A stretch of DNA of 64,000 nt from Dietzia sp032248695 (lineage in GTDB: Bacteria > Actinomycetota > Actinomycetes > Mycobacteriales > Mycobacteriaceae). Both the position numbers and the translations under genes were made by a program. The stretch's first letter is position 1. Each line of letters starts with the position of its first letter. The notes beneath the pieces were generated by a model. That model did not search any database and was not told the DNA's origin. It worked only from the letters and a program-made list of their open reading frames with translations. Positions 52,684-61,294 of the stretch are shown piece by piece. The stretch spans positions 310,001-374,000 of the forward strand of contig NZ_JAVHXC010000003.1 of NCBI RefSeq assembly GCF_032248695.1, given 5' to 3'.

Positions 52684-53891
52684 CAGGCGAGCGCCCCCAC
52701 GCGGAGCACGAGCGCCGCGAGCTCGTCGTCGTCACCCGGAGGCAACGCCCGCAAATCCAGGAGGCACCGGCCCTCGGTGACCCGCCCCAGGACGGCGGGG
52801 CGGCCGGCGCGCAGCGCGTCGGCGAAGGACTCCGGCAGGGCCACCGCAGCGCTCGGGAGCTCGATGCCCGGTGCACCGCCGCCGCCGACGGCCGCCACCG
52901 ACCGCACCGCCCGCGCGTCGACCCCGGCCTCGCACAGACGGCCGGCGATGCGCTCGGCGCGCGACATCAGCGCGTCGGGGTCGGCCTCGAGCCCCGCCAC
53001 GACGGGCGGGCGCGGTCCCCGCAGCGTCGCCTCGAGCGCGGCGAGCGTGAGCTTGTCGACCCGCAGCGCGCGGGCGAGCGGGTGGCGCCGCAGGCGGTGG
53101 ACGAGCTCGGCGTCGCCGGCCAGGATCCCGGCCTGCGGCCCGCCGAGCAGCTTGTCACCGCTCGAGGTGACGAGGTCCGCGCCCGCCGCGAGCGTGGTGG
53201 TCATGTCCGGCTCGTCGGGCAGGGTCGGGTGCGGGGCGAGCAGGCCCGAGCCGATGTCCACCACCAGCGGCACGCCGAGATCGCGGAGGTCGGCGGGCGG
53301 GACGGACGAGGTGAAGCCGCTCACCACGAAGTTCGACGGGTGCACCTTGAGGACGAACGCGGTGGTGTCGTCGATCGCGCGGGCGTAGTCCTCGGCGGTG
53401 ACGCGGTTGGTGGTGCCCACCTCCCGCAGGCGCGTGCCCGTGGACTCGAGCAGCTCGGGCAGGCGGAAGCCGTCGCCGATCTCGACCATCTCGCCGCGCG
53501 CGATGACGACCGTGCGCCCGGGCCCGCCGAGCGCGGTGACCACCAGCGCGAGGGCGGCCGCGCCGTTGTTCACCACGTGCACGTCACCGGCCGTCGGGAC
53601 CGCCGCGCGCAGGGCGTCCAGTGTTCCGCGACCCCGCTTTCCGCGGCGTCCCGTCGCCAGGTCCAGCTCCACGTCGTTGGTCCCCGCCGCCTCGGCGAGC
53701 GCCCGCACCGCGGCCTCCGACAGGGGTGCGCGGCCGAGGTTCGTGTGCAGGAGGACCCCGCTGGCGTTGAGGACCCGCGTCAGGGTCACCGCGGCGGTGG
53801 GCAGGGCGGCGATGACGGCGTCGACGATGCCGCCCGCGTCGAGGCCACCCGAGCGGGCCCGCTGCTGCGCGCGCCGGATCTCGGCCTTCAC
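52683..53891 (-). CDS. selA: L-seryl-tRNA(Sec) selenium transferase
   Basis: A PLP enzyme that converts seryl-tRNA(Sec) to selenocysteyl-tRNA(Sec), using selenophosphate. VLNASGVLLHTNLGRAPLSE, VNNGAAALALVV, EVGTTNRVTAEDYARAI and the PLP lysine in TSSGDKLLGGPQAGIL are clear. The coordinates start at the first standard start codon (GTG 53891, 402 residues). The same frame upstream still encodes SelA-like sequence (RIPSTDALLRDPRLAPAIA and DLGRD), so the true protein is probably about 50 residues longer. No ATG, GTG or TTG precedes it before the in-frame stop at 54099-54101. ATC 54053, with GGGGAG five bases upstream, is the best candidate. Confidence 0.93.
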   Translation of the reverse strand: MKAEIRRAQQRARSGGLDAGGIVDAVIAALPTAAVTLTRVLNASGVLLHTNLGRAPLSEAAVRALAEAAGTNDVELDLATGRRGKRGRGTLDALRAAVPTAGDVHVVNNGAAALALVVTALGGPGRTVVIARGEMVEIGDGFRLPELLESTGTRLREVGTTNRVTAEDYARAIDDTTAFVLKVHPSNFVVSGFTSSVPPADLRDLGVPLVVDIGSGLLAPHPTLPDEPDMTTTLAAGADLVTSSGDKLLGGPQAGILAGDAELVHRLRRHPLARALRVDKLTLAALEATLRGPRPPVVAGLEADPDALMSRAERIAGRLCEAGVDARAVRSVAAVGGGGAPGIELPSAAVALPESFADALRAGRPAVLGRVTEGRCLLDLRALPPGDDDELAALVLRVGALA

Positions 53892-53951
53892 CAGGTCGCG
53901 GCCCAGGTCGGCGATCGCGGGCGCGAGGCGGGGATCGCGGAGCAGGGCGTC

Positions 53952-54011
53952 GGTGGACGGGATGCGGCGGCGGGGATCGTCGGTGGCCGGAATCCGGCGG
54001 CGGGGATCGTC
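53952..54011. repeat. 30-bp tandem duplication at the selA 5' end
   Basis: Two adjacent 30-bp units (53952-53981 and 53982-54011) differ at a few positions. Read on the minus strand in the selA frame they encode DDPRRRIPAT and DDPRRRIPST. The duplication preserves the frame and lies in the part of selA upstream of any standard start codon. Confidence 0.85.
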
Positions 54012-54109
54012 GGCCGCGGCTCGCGTCGGGCCCGCGGGCGGCTGCTCGGCGATCGTCGCTCCCCTTCCCTGTGGTGGCCGCGCTCGGCGGCTCGTACATC
54101 AGACGGTTG

Positions 54110-54205
54110 TGGCGGAGGCGGACGGGAATCGAACCCGCCTGACCGAGATACTCGGCCACGTCGGTTTTGAAGACCGCGGGGACCACCAGGTGCCCGGACG
54201 CCTCC
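54110..54205 (-). tRNA. selC: tRNA-Sec (anticodon UCA)
   Basis: A 96-nt tRNA with encoded CCA. The acceptor arm GGAGGCG pairs with CGCCTCC, followed by G and CCA. The anticodon loop CTTCAAA carries UCA. The long variable arm GGCCGAG-TAT-CTCGGTC and the T-arm GCGGGTTCGATTCCCGT are clear. UCA reads UGA, and the long extra arm is the tRNA-Sec hallmark. It lies directly upstream of selA on the same strand, divergent from selD. Confidence 0.95.
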
Positions 54206-54277
54206 CTGCCCACACGAGGGTAGGCGTTCCGCGCCGCCCGCGCCCACCGATGCTCCCGCGTGGTTAGGGTCGGGGCC

Positions 54278-55288
54278 ATGGCCATCGACCCCGCACCGCC
54301 CACCGCCCGGCTGACCTCGTACGCGCACGGGGGCGGCTGCGCCTGCAAGATCCCGCCCGGCGCGCTGGAGAACGTCGTCTCCGGACTCGTCGGCGCCCCG
54401 GTGCACGACCCGGCGGCGGAACTCATCGTGGGGCTCGACGACGGCGACGACGCCGCGGCAGTACGGATCTCCGGCGGGCGGGCCGTCATCAGCACCGCCG
54501 ACTTCTTCACCCCGGTCGTCGACGACCCGTACGACTGGGGCCGGATCGCCGCCGCCAACGCCCTGTCCGACGTCTACGCGATGGGCGGCACCCCGATCGT
54601 GGCGATCAACCTGCTGTGCTGGCCGATGGACGTGCTGCCGTACGAGATGGCCGGCGAGGTGCTGCGCGGCGCCCAGGACGTCGCCGGGGCGGCCGGCTGC
54701 CACGTGGCCGGCGGGCACAGCGTGGACGACCCGGAGCCCAAGTACGGCATGGCCGTCACCGGCATCGCGGACCCGGCTCGCCTCCTACGCAACGACGCGG
54801 GCCGGGCCGGCGTGCCACTCTCGCTGACCAAGCCGCTGGGGATCGGCGTGCTCAACAGTCGGCACAAGAACACCGGCGAGGGGAGCGCCGAGGCGATCGA
54901 GACGATGACCCGACTCAACGACGTCGCCTCCCGGCAGGCCCTCGAGGCGGGCGTGGAGTGCGCGACCGACGTCACCGGGTTCGGACTCCTCGGCCACCTC
55001 TACAAGATGGCCCGCGCCAGCGGGGTGTCGGCGGTGATCGACTCGGCCGCGGTGCCCTATCTGGAGGGCGCGCGGCAGGCTCTCGCCGACGGATTCGTCA
55101 GCGGCGGGACGCGCCGCAACCTGGACTGGGTGCGCCCGCACCTCGACGCAGGGGTGGGCGAGGACGAACTGCTGCTGCTCGCCGACGCCCAGACCTCCGG
55201 CGGTCTGCTGGTGGCCGGCGAGATCCCGGGCGCCCCGGTGATCGGTGAGCTCGTCCCCGCCGGAGACGCGGCCATCACCATCCGCTGA
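54278..55288 (+). CDS. selD: Selenide, water dikinase (selenophosphate synthetase)
   Basis: Makes selenophosphate from selenide and ATP. 336 residues from ATG 54278, chosen because the conserved start LTSYAHGGGCACKIPPGALE follows at once; a GTG at 54260 is possible. The catalytic residue in GGGCACK is Cys, so this SelD is not itself a selenoprotein. DDAAAVRI, ADFFTPVVDDPYDWGRIAAA (typical SelD) and GHSVDDPEPKYGMAVTG are conserved. A TTAGGGT-like -10 near the start suggests a short or absent leader. It is divergent from tRNA-Sec/selA/selB. Confidence 0.96.
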   Translation: MAIDPAPPTARLTSYAHGGGCACKIPPGALENVVSGLVGAPVHDPAAELIVGLDDGDDAAAVRISGGRAVISTADFFTPVVDDPYDWGRIAAANALSDVYAMGGTPIVAINLLCWPMDVLPYEMAGEVLRGAQDVAGAAGCHVAGGHSVDDPEPKYGMAVTGIADPARLLRNDAGRAGVPLSLTKPLGIGVLNSRHKNTGEGSAEAIETMTRLNDVASRQALEAGVECATDVTGFGLLGHLYKMARASGVSAVIDSAAVPYLEGARQALADGFVSGGTRRNLDWVRPHLDAGVGEDELLLLADAQTSGGLLVAGEIPGAPVIGELVPAGDAAITIR

Positions 55289-55337
55289 CGTGGCGGGCGC
55301 AGAGGGCGCAGAGGGCGCGTAAGTCCCGCCGGATGCG

Positions 55338-55465
55338 CTGCCCCGCTGTCCTACGCTGCGGGAATGGTCCTACCGGGCAGCGCAACCGGGCCGGAACCGG
55401 GCATTCTCCCAGCGCGAGCCGGCAGCGCAGCGTAAGTGCAGTCACCCGCGCTGCCGGAATGCTCG
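55338..55465. repeat. Intergenic repeat related to the 34-kb array
   Basis: The stretch between convergent selD and the amidohydrolase gene contains CTGCGGGAATGG (55356), GGGCAGCGCAACCGGGCCG (55375), GGGCATTCTCCCAGCGCG (55399), GCAGCGTAAGTGCAGTC (55427) and GCGCTGCCGGAATGCTC (55449). These are the same GCTGCCGGAATGC and GCAGCGTAAG elements, in both orientations, as at 34081-34527. The arms could fold into stem-loops. No gene is seen in 55289-55517. Confidence 0.72.
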
Positions 55466-55517
55466 GCGGGGGGGCGGAGAGCGGCCGGGCACCCCGGCCG
55501 GGCCGGGCGCGAGCGCG

Positions 55518-56717
55518 TCAGGCGTCGCGGTCGAGGCGGGCGAACTCGTCGAAGATGCGCGCGCCGTGGAGCAGCGCCCGCTCGTCGAGCACGAAGCCCG
55601 GGTGGTGCAGGTCCGTCTCGTCCCCCTCGCCGTCCCAGACGCCCAGCCGCAGGTACACGCCCGGGATCTCCTCGGTGTACCAGGCGAAGTCCTCGCCGCC
55701 GCTGGACTGGTCGGCCGTGCCCACGCCCTCCGGACCGAGCACGGCCTCGACCGCGCGGGCCGCGAGCTCGGCGCACTCGTCGTCGTTGACCACGGGCGGG
55801 ACGCCCTGCACGTAGTCGACCTCGGCCCGCACGCCGTACAGCGCGGCCAGGTGCTCGATCGCGTCGCGGACGAGCGGCTCGGCGGTGGCCCAGACGTCGC
55901 GGTCGGCGCTGCGGAGGGTGCCCCACAGCTCACCCGAGTCCGGGATGACGTTCGGCGCCGACCCACCGGCCTTGATCGACCCCCAGGTGAGGACCGTGCC
56001 GGAGCGGGGATCGATACGCCGGTCGATCACGCCGTTCAGACCCAGGACGATCTGCGCGAGCGCGTGGACGGTGTCCTGCGTCTCGTGGGGCCGCGCCGTG
56101 TGACCGCCGGCCGAGTGGACGTGCACGCCGATCTTGGCGTTGGACGAGGTGATCGGCCCGCCGGTGACGCCGACCTCGCCGACGTGGCGATGGGGGTCGC
56201 AGTGCAGCGCGATGATCCGGTCGACGCCCTCGACCACGCCCTCCTCGACGCAGGTCTTGGCGCCGCCGGGCATGGTCTCCTCGGCGGGCTGGAAGATGAG
56301 GCGGACCGGGCGCGGTGGCGGGTCGGCGACCAACATCTCGGCGGCACCGAGCAGCATCGCGGTGTGCCCGTCATGGCCGCAGGTGTGGCTCACGCCCTCG
56401 ACCTCGGACGCGAACGACTCCCCCGACTCCTCGGCCATGGGCAGGGCGTCGATGTCGGCGCGGAGCGCGACGACGTCCTTCGCGGTGGCGCCGTCGGCCG
56501 CCGGCACGTCACACCACAGGCCCGTGCCCAGCTCGAACTCGCGGGGCTTCAGCCCCATCCCGCGGAGCTGCTCGGCGATGTAGGCCGTGGTCTGCTCCTC
56601 CTCGAACGACAGCTCGGGGTGCGTGTGGATGTGGCGTCGCCACTGCACCAGCCGGTCCTCGAGACCGCTCGGGTCCCGCTTCTCGTTCTCACTCCCGGTC
56701 TTTCCGCGTCCGAACAT
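55518..56717 (-). CDS. M20-family amidohydrolase (N-acyl-amino-acid hydrolase type)
   Basis: A cytosolic metallopeptidase or deacylase of 399 residues in the hippurate/IAA-amino-acid hydrolase branch. WRRHIHTHPELSFEEEQTTA, ALRADIDALPMAEESGE, HTCGHDGHTAMLLGAAEML, IFQPAEETMPGG and GGEDFAWY hold the metal-binding Cys/His/Glu residues. It hydrolyses an amide bond of an N-acyl amino acid; the acyl group is unknown. It overlaps the upstream S9 peptidase gene by 29 nt, so both are in one minus-strand operon. Confidence 0.9.
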   Translation of the reverse strand: MFGRGKTGSENEKRDPSGLEDRLVQWRRHIHTHPELSFEEEQTTAYIAEQLRGMGLKPREFELGTGLWCDVPAADGATAKDVVALRADIDALPMAEESGESFASEVEGVSHTCGHDGHTAMLLGAAEMLVADPPPRPVRLIFQPAEETMPGGAKTCVEEGVVEGVDRIIALHCDPHRHVGEVGVTGGPITSSNAKIGVHVHSAGGHTARPHETQDTVHALAQIVLGLNGVIDRRIDPRSGTVLTWGSIKAGGSAPNVIPDSGELWGTLRSADRDVWATAEPLVRDAIEHLAALYGVRAEVDYVQGVPPVVNDDECAELAARAVEAVLGPEGVGTADQSSGGEDFAWYTEEIPGVYLRLGVWDGEGDETDLHHPGFVLDERALLHGARIFDEFARLDRDA

Positions 56718-58572
56718 CGAACACCTCCTGACAGAACTGGACCACCCGGTCGCCGAGCAGCTGCCGGTTGGCCAATTTCACGAATTCATGACCTTCGTCC
56801 TCGAAGATCAGCACGTCCACCGGTACGTCCCGCGCCCGCAGCGCCTCGGCCGCCTGTTCGCTCTCGCTGGGCGGGACGTTGGTGTCGTGGGCACCGTGGA
56901 CGAACAGCATCGGCACCTCGACCCGGTAGAACCGGCGCAGTGGCGAGACCTCCTTGAGCAGCTCCTGCTCCTGGAGGGGATTGCCGTACTTGGGGTAGGC
57001 GGCCGCCGCGACCCACGGTTCGGTGTCGCGGTAGAAGGTCCGTATGTCGCTCATCCCGCACGCCGCGATCCCGCCGCACCAGCGACCCGCGTGGCGGACG
57101 AGGGTGGCGTTGACGAGGTACCCGCCGTAGGAGCGCCCGGCCACGATCACGTGGTCCGGGTCGGCGATGCCCTCGTCCACCAGGTGCAGCAGCGCGTCCT
57201 CGACGTCGTCGATGGCGGCGAAGCGCCCGTAACGGTCGTCGGCGTGGCTGAAGAAGCGACCCGACCCGGTGGAGCCGCGGACGTTGGGGGCGAAGAACGT
57301 CACCCCGATGTCGAGCAGCCGGCGGGCGATGTCATTGAACCCGGGGCGCGACTGCCCCTCCGGTCCGCCGTGCAGGTAGACCACGGTGGGGGCGGGTTCG
57401 CCCTCCGGCGCGGCACGGTACAGCCACCCGCTCATCTCGAGGCCGTCGCGGGCGGTGAACGTCACCGACTCGGGCGCAGGGTCGGGCTTGTGGGGGCCGC
57501 GTCCGGTCCAGCGGCCGGCGGCGACGTCGTACATGACCACGCGTGGCGGCTCGTCGAGGCTCTCGACCGTCACCGCGAGCAGCCGACCGTCCGCGGTGAT
57601 GGTGGGCGAGGTGGCGACCACGTCGGGAAGGGGCGGCCGGGCGATCACGCGGGGCCGGTCGGACGTGATGTCGAGGACCTCCAGCTCGGAGAGGCCGTCG
57701 CGGACGTTCCACAGCAGCACGGCCGTCGACCGGTCCAGGCTCACCTCGACGGTGTCGAGGTCGGCGTCGTCGCGGTAGGACAGCGGCCACGACGTGGTGC
57801 CGTCCTCGCCGGCCTCCACGGCGAGCAGGCCCGTCCGCTCGGCGGAGTGGTCGCTGCGGACCACCATGCGCATCGGCCGATCCGGTCCGCCGGCGTCGAG
57901 GATGACCCCGGCGTCGGTCGTGGACCCGGTGTCGACCGGGAGCAGCGGCCACCACCGGCCGTCCGGGACGATCCGGAGCAGCTCGCGGATGCCGCGGGCG
58001 CCCACCCGGAACAGGGCCGCCCCGTCGCGGGCGTGGACGAGCGCCCCGCCCATCCGCCGGTCCACGACCGTGCTCTCCCCCGACTCGGGGTCCACGAGGC
58101 GGCCCTCGGCGACGCCCTCGGAGTCGAACGCCGTCACGGCCAGCAGCTCGCCGTCCCAGCACACGATCTGCACCGTCGCGTCGCCCCAGGTGTCCACGGC
58201 GTGGGCGCTGTGATCGTCGGGGTCGGTGGTGACGAGGAAGATCCGCTCACGTTCACCGCCACCGGGGGCGACCTCGCAGGCCAGCCACCTGCCGTTGGGC
58301 GAGTACGCGACCTTGCGGACCGGGCCGTCGATCGGCAGCACCACGTCCCGCTCGGGGCCGGCGCCATCCAGCCCGCCCGGCCCGAGCGGCCGCTGCACCG
58401 CTCGCGGGTAGCCGGTCCGTTCGGTGACCACGAACGCCAGCATCGACCCGTCGGGCGACAGGCACGGCGACGACGTGTGCCGGATGTACCCCGGCCCGCC
58501 GGCGGCGTCCACGGGCGCCCCCGCGACGTCCAGGGATTCTCGTTCCTCTGTGATCTCGGTGATGTCAGGCAC
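56689..58572 (-). CDS. Prolyl-oligopeptidase-like serine peptidase (S9 family)
   Basis: 627 residues from a GTG start. The N-terminal beta-propeller (repeats such as CLSPDGSMLAFVV and YSPNGRWLACEV) screens substrates. The C-terminal alpha/beta hydrolase has VVYLHGGPEGQSRPGFN, nucleophile Ser in AGRSYGGYLVNA, Asp in FVHGAHDTNVPP and His in DEGHEFVK. No signal peptide is seen, so it is probably cytoplasmic. It overlaps both neighbours (8 nt with the ligase gene upstream), indicating a ligase-peptidase-amidohydrolase operon. Confidence 0.92.
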   Translation of the reverse strand: MPDITEITEERESLDVAGAPVDAAGGPGYIRHTSSPCLSPDGSMLAFVVTERTGYPRAVQRPLGPGGLDGAGPERDVVLPIDGPVRKVAYSPNGRWLACEVAPGGGERERIFLVTTDPDDHSAHAVDTWGDATVQIVCWDGELLAVTAFDSEGVAEGRLVDPESGESTVVDRRMGGALVHARDGAALFRVGARGIRELLRIVPDGRWWPLLPVDTGSTTDAGVILDAGGPDRPMRMVVRSDHSAERTGLLAVEAGEDGTTSWPLSYRDDADLDTVEVSLDRSTAVLLWNVRDGLSELEVLDITSDRPRVIARPPLPDVVATSPTITADGRLLAVTVESLDEPPRVVMYDVAAGRWTGRGPHKPDPAPESVTFTARDGLEMSGWLYRAAPEGEPAPTVVYLHGGPEGQSRPGFNDIARRLLDIGVTFFAPNVRGSTGSGRFFSHADDRYGRFAAIDDVEDALLHLVDEGIADPDHVIVAGRSYGGYLVNATLVRHAGRWCGGIAACGMSDIRTFYRDTEPWVAAAAYPKYGNPLQEQELLKEVSPLRRFYRVEVPMLFVHGAHDTNVPPSESEQAAEALRARDVPVDVLIFEDEGHEFVKLANRQLLGDRVVQFCQEVFDVRTRKDRE

Positions 58573-61237
58573 GGTGGATCCAGGTGTCCTTTCCTCCCCC
58601 TCCGCTGGAGGCGTTGACCACCATCGTGCCCGCGGGGGCCACGCGTGTCATGGCCACCGGCGGCGCCTCGGCGAGGATCTCCCCGGCCGATCCGCGGCTG
58701 AGCATGACGAACGCCCGCATGTCGACGTGGCGCCGCTGCAGCTCGTGCCCGTCGAACGTCGGCAGCGTGGACAGGGCCTGCACCTCCTGCGCCACGAACC
58801 GCGCACCGTCGCGGCGCAGCTCGTCGCGCCGCTCGTCGAGCTCGCGGGGCGAACACTCCGGGCCAACAGTGATCCCCGACCCGCCGTACCCGTCGATGGG
58901 CTTGACCACGAGCTCGCCGAGCCGGTCGAGCACCTGGCGGCGCTGCTCGGGGTCGGAGCACAGGTAGGTGTCGACCTGGCCGATCAGGGGCTTCTCGCCC
59001 AGATAGAAGTCGATGATCTGCGGGACGCGCGCGTAAATGGCCTTGTCGTCGGCCGCCCCGTTGCCCGGTGCGTTCACCACCGCCACGGCCTGCTCCGCCA
59101 TCGCGCCGAGCAGCCCACGGCGCAGGCGTACACCGTCCGCGCCTTCAGACGACAGCAGCATCTCCTCGTCCATACGGACGTAGAGGACGTCGACGGGGTG
59201 GCGGCCCTCGTCGTCGTCGCCGAAGACCTTCCCGTCCGCGACCACCAGGCGATCCGGGGTCACCACCACGGCCCCCACCACCTCCGCGGCGTGGATGATG
59301 TCGAACGCCTGCAGCTCGTCCTCGGCGACCACCACGGCGATCCGGGGATCCTCCACCCCCTCCGGCGCGGCCGCCCGCAGGGTGCGGCCCAGGATCTCCA
59401 GACCCTCGCGCGGGTCGTGGACCTCCGAGCGCGCGCCGAACTCGGGGTACCCCTCGGTGATGCGGTCACGCAGCGCGACGGCCATCGCCAGACCGCCCGG
59501 CATGCGCAGGTTGTCCTCCAGGACGATCCACTCGCCCGGCCCCGTCGAGACCAGGTCGGCGCCACACACCGGGGCGTGCAGCACGCCCTCGGGCACCGCG
59601 CGGCCCGTGGGCCGGAAACCGGGCGCCCGCTCGAGCGCATCGGGCGGGACGATCCCCGCGCGCGTGATCTCGCTCGGGCCGTAGATGTCCTGGAGGAACA
59701 TCTCCATCGCACGGGCGCGCTGCTCGAGCCCCGCGGAGATGCGGCTCCACTGGTCGGCGGGCACGATGCGCGGCACGGCGTCCAGCGGGAAGACCTGCGG
59801 CTCGTCGTGGCCGTACACCTTGAGCGTGATGCCGAGGTCGCGCAGGCGGTCGTCGACGTCGGCCTTGCGGTCGCACAGGGTCTCGGGGCCGAGGTCGGAG
59901 ACGGCCTTGAGCACGTCCACGTACTCGGGCCGCGGCGCGCCGTCGGCGGTGATCGCCTCGTCGTGGACGTCCTCGGTGACGGCCTCGCCGAGCGGCGAGT
60001 ACGCGGACAGCATGGAGCGCATGCCGCGGTCGTCGGAGATCGCGCGCGGTCGCAACCGGCCCGAGGTCTCGGCGAGCAGCACGGACACCACGTCCCGCCG
60101 CCGACCGCGACGGCGGTGCGCGGCGCGCTGCCGGGCGGCCGAGGTGCCGGTCGCGCGGACCCCGTCGAGCAGGTCGCGCACGAGCTCCGCCTCGCCGGTG
60201 GCCTCGATGTGCGACTCGAGGTCGGCGACCAGGTCCACGAGGACCTCGGTGGCGGGCCGGGGCGCCCCGCTGACCACGTCCACGAGGTCACCCTCGAGGC
60301 CGGACCGCGCCGCGCGCCAGAACGCCGCGTCCAGCACGGCCGGCGAGGGGTCGTCCCAGGGGCCGGCGCCGTCGGCGCGCTCGGCCAGGAGGGTGTCGAC
60401 CGTCGCGCGGAACAGAGCGGCGACGACGACGAGGGTGTCCACCGTGCTGCAGGAGTCGCACGCCCGGAATTCCACCCCGGCGCCGTCCCGGGACGGGCGG
60501 ATGTCGATCTCGATCGCCTCCCGGCCCGGCACGACACCGGTACCGACGAGCTCGTCCTCGGCCGCGAGCAGGCCCTCGGCGGTGTCGGTGGCGAACGCCG
60601 TGACGTGGGCGGGCGACCAGCGGGCCTCGAAGGTCCGCGTGGAGGCGTAGCCGGAGTCGGTGCCGTCCGCCCAGTAGGGCGAGCTCGCGCTCATGGCCAG
60701 CAGCGTGGGGGCCACCGCGACCGCCCGGCGCGCGACGTACTGGGCCTCGTCCGCGTCGGCGACCTCGACCACCACGGAGAAGCGGGCGGCCGCGCGGGTC
60801 TGCGACTCCCGGCCGGGGCCGGGGTGGAAGTCGCCGGGGCCGGGGTCGAACTCGACGCCCGGGGAGGCCAGCGAGCCCGCGGCGACGATCCCCGCGTGGG
60901 ACCTCTCCGCGGCCTCGCCGAGGGTCCGGCGGTTGCGCCGGATCGCCTCGGCGAGGTCGTCGAGCCGCGTGTGCGCGCCCGCGTCGGACACCAGGAGAGC
61001 ACCGTGGTGTGCGGACGACACGGGGCTCGCGCCGCCGTCAGCGGTGCCGGCGGAGTCGGCGGTGCCGGCGCTGTCGGCGCTGTCGGCGCTGTCGGCGCTG
61101 TCGGCGCTGTCGGCGCTGTCGGCGCTGTCGGCGAGGGTGGCGAGCACCTCGGGCGCGCGGCGCACCGGTCGTCGGGTCCGGAGGTCGACGAGGTGGAGTT
61201 CCTCCTCGACCCTGATCCATCGTTGTCGCTGGGTCAT
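58565..61237 (-). CDS. GCS2-like carboxylate-amine ligase fused to circularly permuted ATP-grasp domain (copy 2)
   Basis: 890 residues from ATG 61237 (MTQRQRWIRVEEELHLVD). The first half looks like a YbdK/GCS2 glutamate-cysteine-ligase-type domain (EELHLVDLRT, FSVVVEVADADEAQYVARRA, EFRACDSCSTVDTLV). The second half looks like a circularly permuted ATP-grasp (VYGHDEPQVFPLDAVPRIV, VVKPIDGYGGSGITVGPE, LSTLPTFDGHELQRRHVDMR, SSGGGGKDTWIHRA). An unusual Ala-Asp-Ser repeat sits at about 36-56. Such enzymes join a carboxylate to an amine, e.g. making a small peptide. It is a tandem paralogue of the next gene. Confidence 0.85.
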   Translation of the reverse strand: MTQRQRWIRVEEELHLVDLRTRRPVRRAPEVLATLADSADSADSADSADSADSADSAGTADSAGTADGGASPVSSAHHGALLVSDAGAHTRLDDLAEAIRRNRRTLGEAAERSHAGIVAAGSLASPGVEFDPGPGDFHPGPGRESQTRAAARFSVVVEVADADEAQYVARRAVAVAPTLLAMSASSPYWADGTDSGYASTRTFEARWSPAHVTAFATDTAEGLLAAEDELVGTGVVPGREAIEIDIRPSRDGAGVEFRACDSCSTVDTLVVVAALFRATVDTLLAERADGAGPWDDPSPAVLDAAFWRAARSGLEGDLVDVVSGAPRPATEVLVDLVADLESHIEATGEAELVRDLLDGVRATGTSAARQRAAHRRRGRRRDVVSVLLAETSGRLRPRAISDDRGMRSMLSAYSPLGEAVTEDVHDEAITADGAPRPEYVDVLKAVSDLGPETLCDRKADVDDRLRDLGITLKVYGHDEPQVFPLDAVPRIVPADQWSRISAGLEQRARAMEMFLQDIYGPSEITRAGIVPPDALERAPGFRPTGRAVPEGVLHAPVCGADLVSTGPGEWIVLEDNLRMPGGLAMAVALRDRITEGYPEFGARSEVHDPREGLEILGRTLRAAAPEGVEDPRIAVVVAEDELQAFDIIHAAEVVGAVVVTPDRLVVADGKVFGDDDEGRHPVDVLYVRMDEEMLLSSEGADGVRLRRGLLGAMAEQAVAVVNAPGNGAADDKAIYARVPQIIDFYLGEKPLIGQVDTYLCSDPEQRRQVLDRLGELVVKPIDGYGGSGITVGPECSPRELDERRDELRRDGARFVAQEVQALSTLPTFDGHELQRRHVDMRAFVMLSRGSAGEILAEAPPVAMTRVAPAGTMVVNASSGGGGKDTWIHRA
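61070..61132. repeat. Seven perfect 9-bp tandem repeats in the ligase gene
   Basis: Seven uninterrupted GCTGTCGGC units (61070-61132) encode Ala-Asp-Ser repeats just after the first strand of the ligase, followed by two diverged Ala-Gly-Thr-Ala-Asp-Ser units. The perfect identity implies recent slippage. Copy changes stay in frame. Confidence 0.92.
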
Positions 61238-61294
61238 TGTTCCCACGCTAAGGGAGCCGGTCGGGGCGTGCACCCGCGCGCGAGCGGCGCCTGA

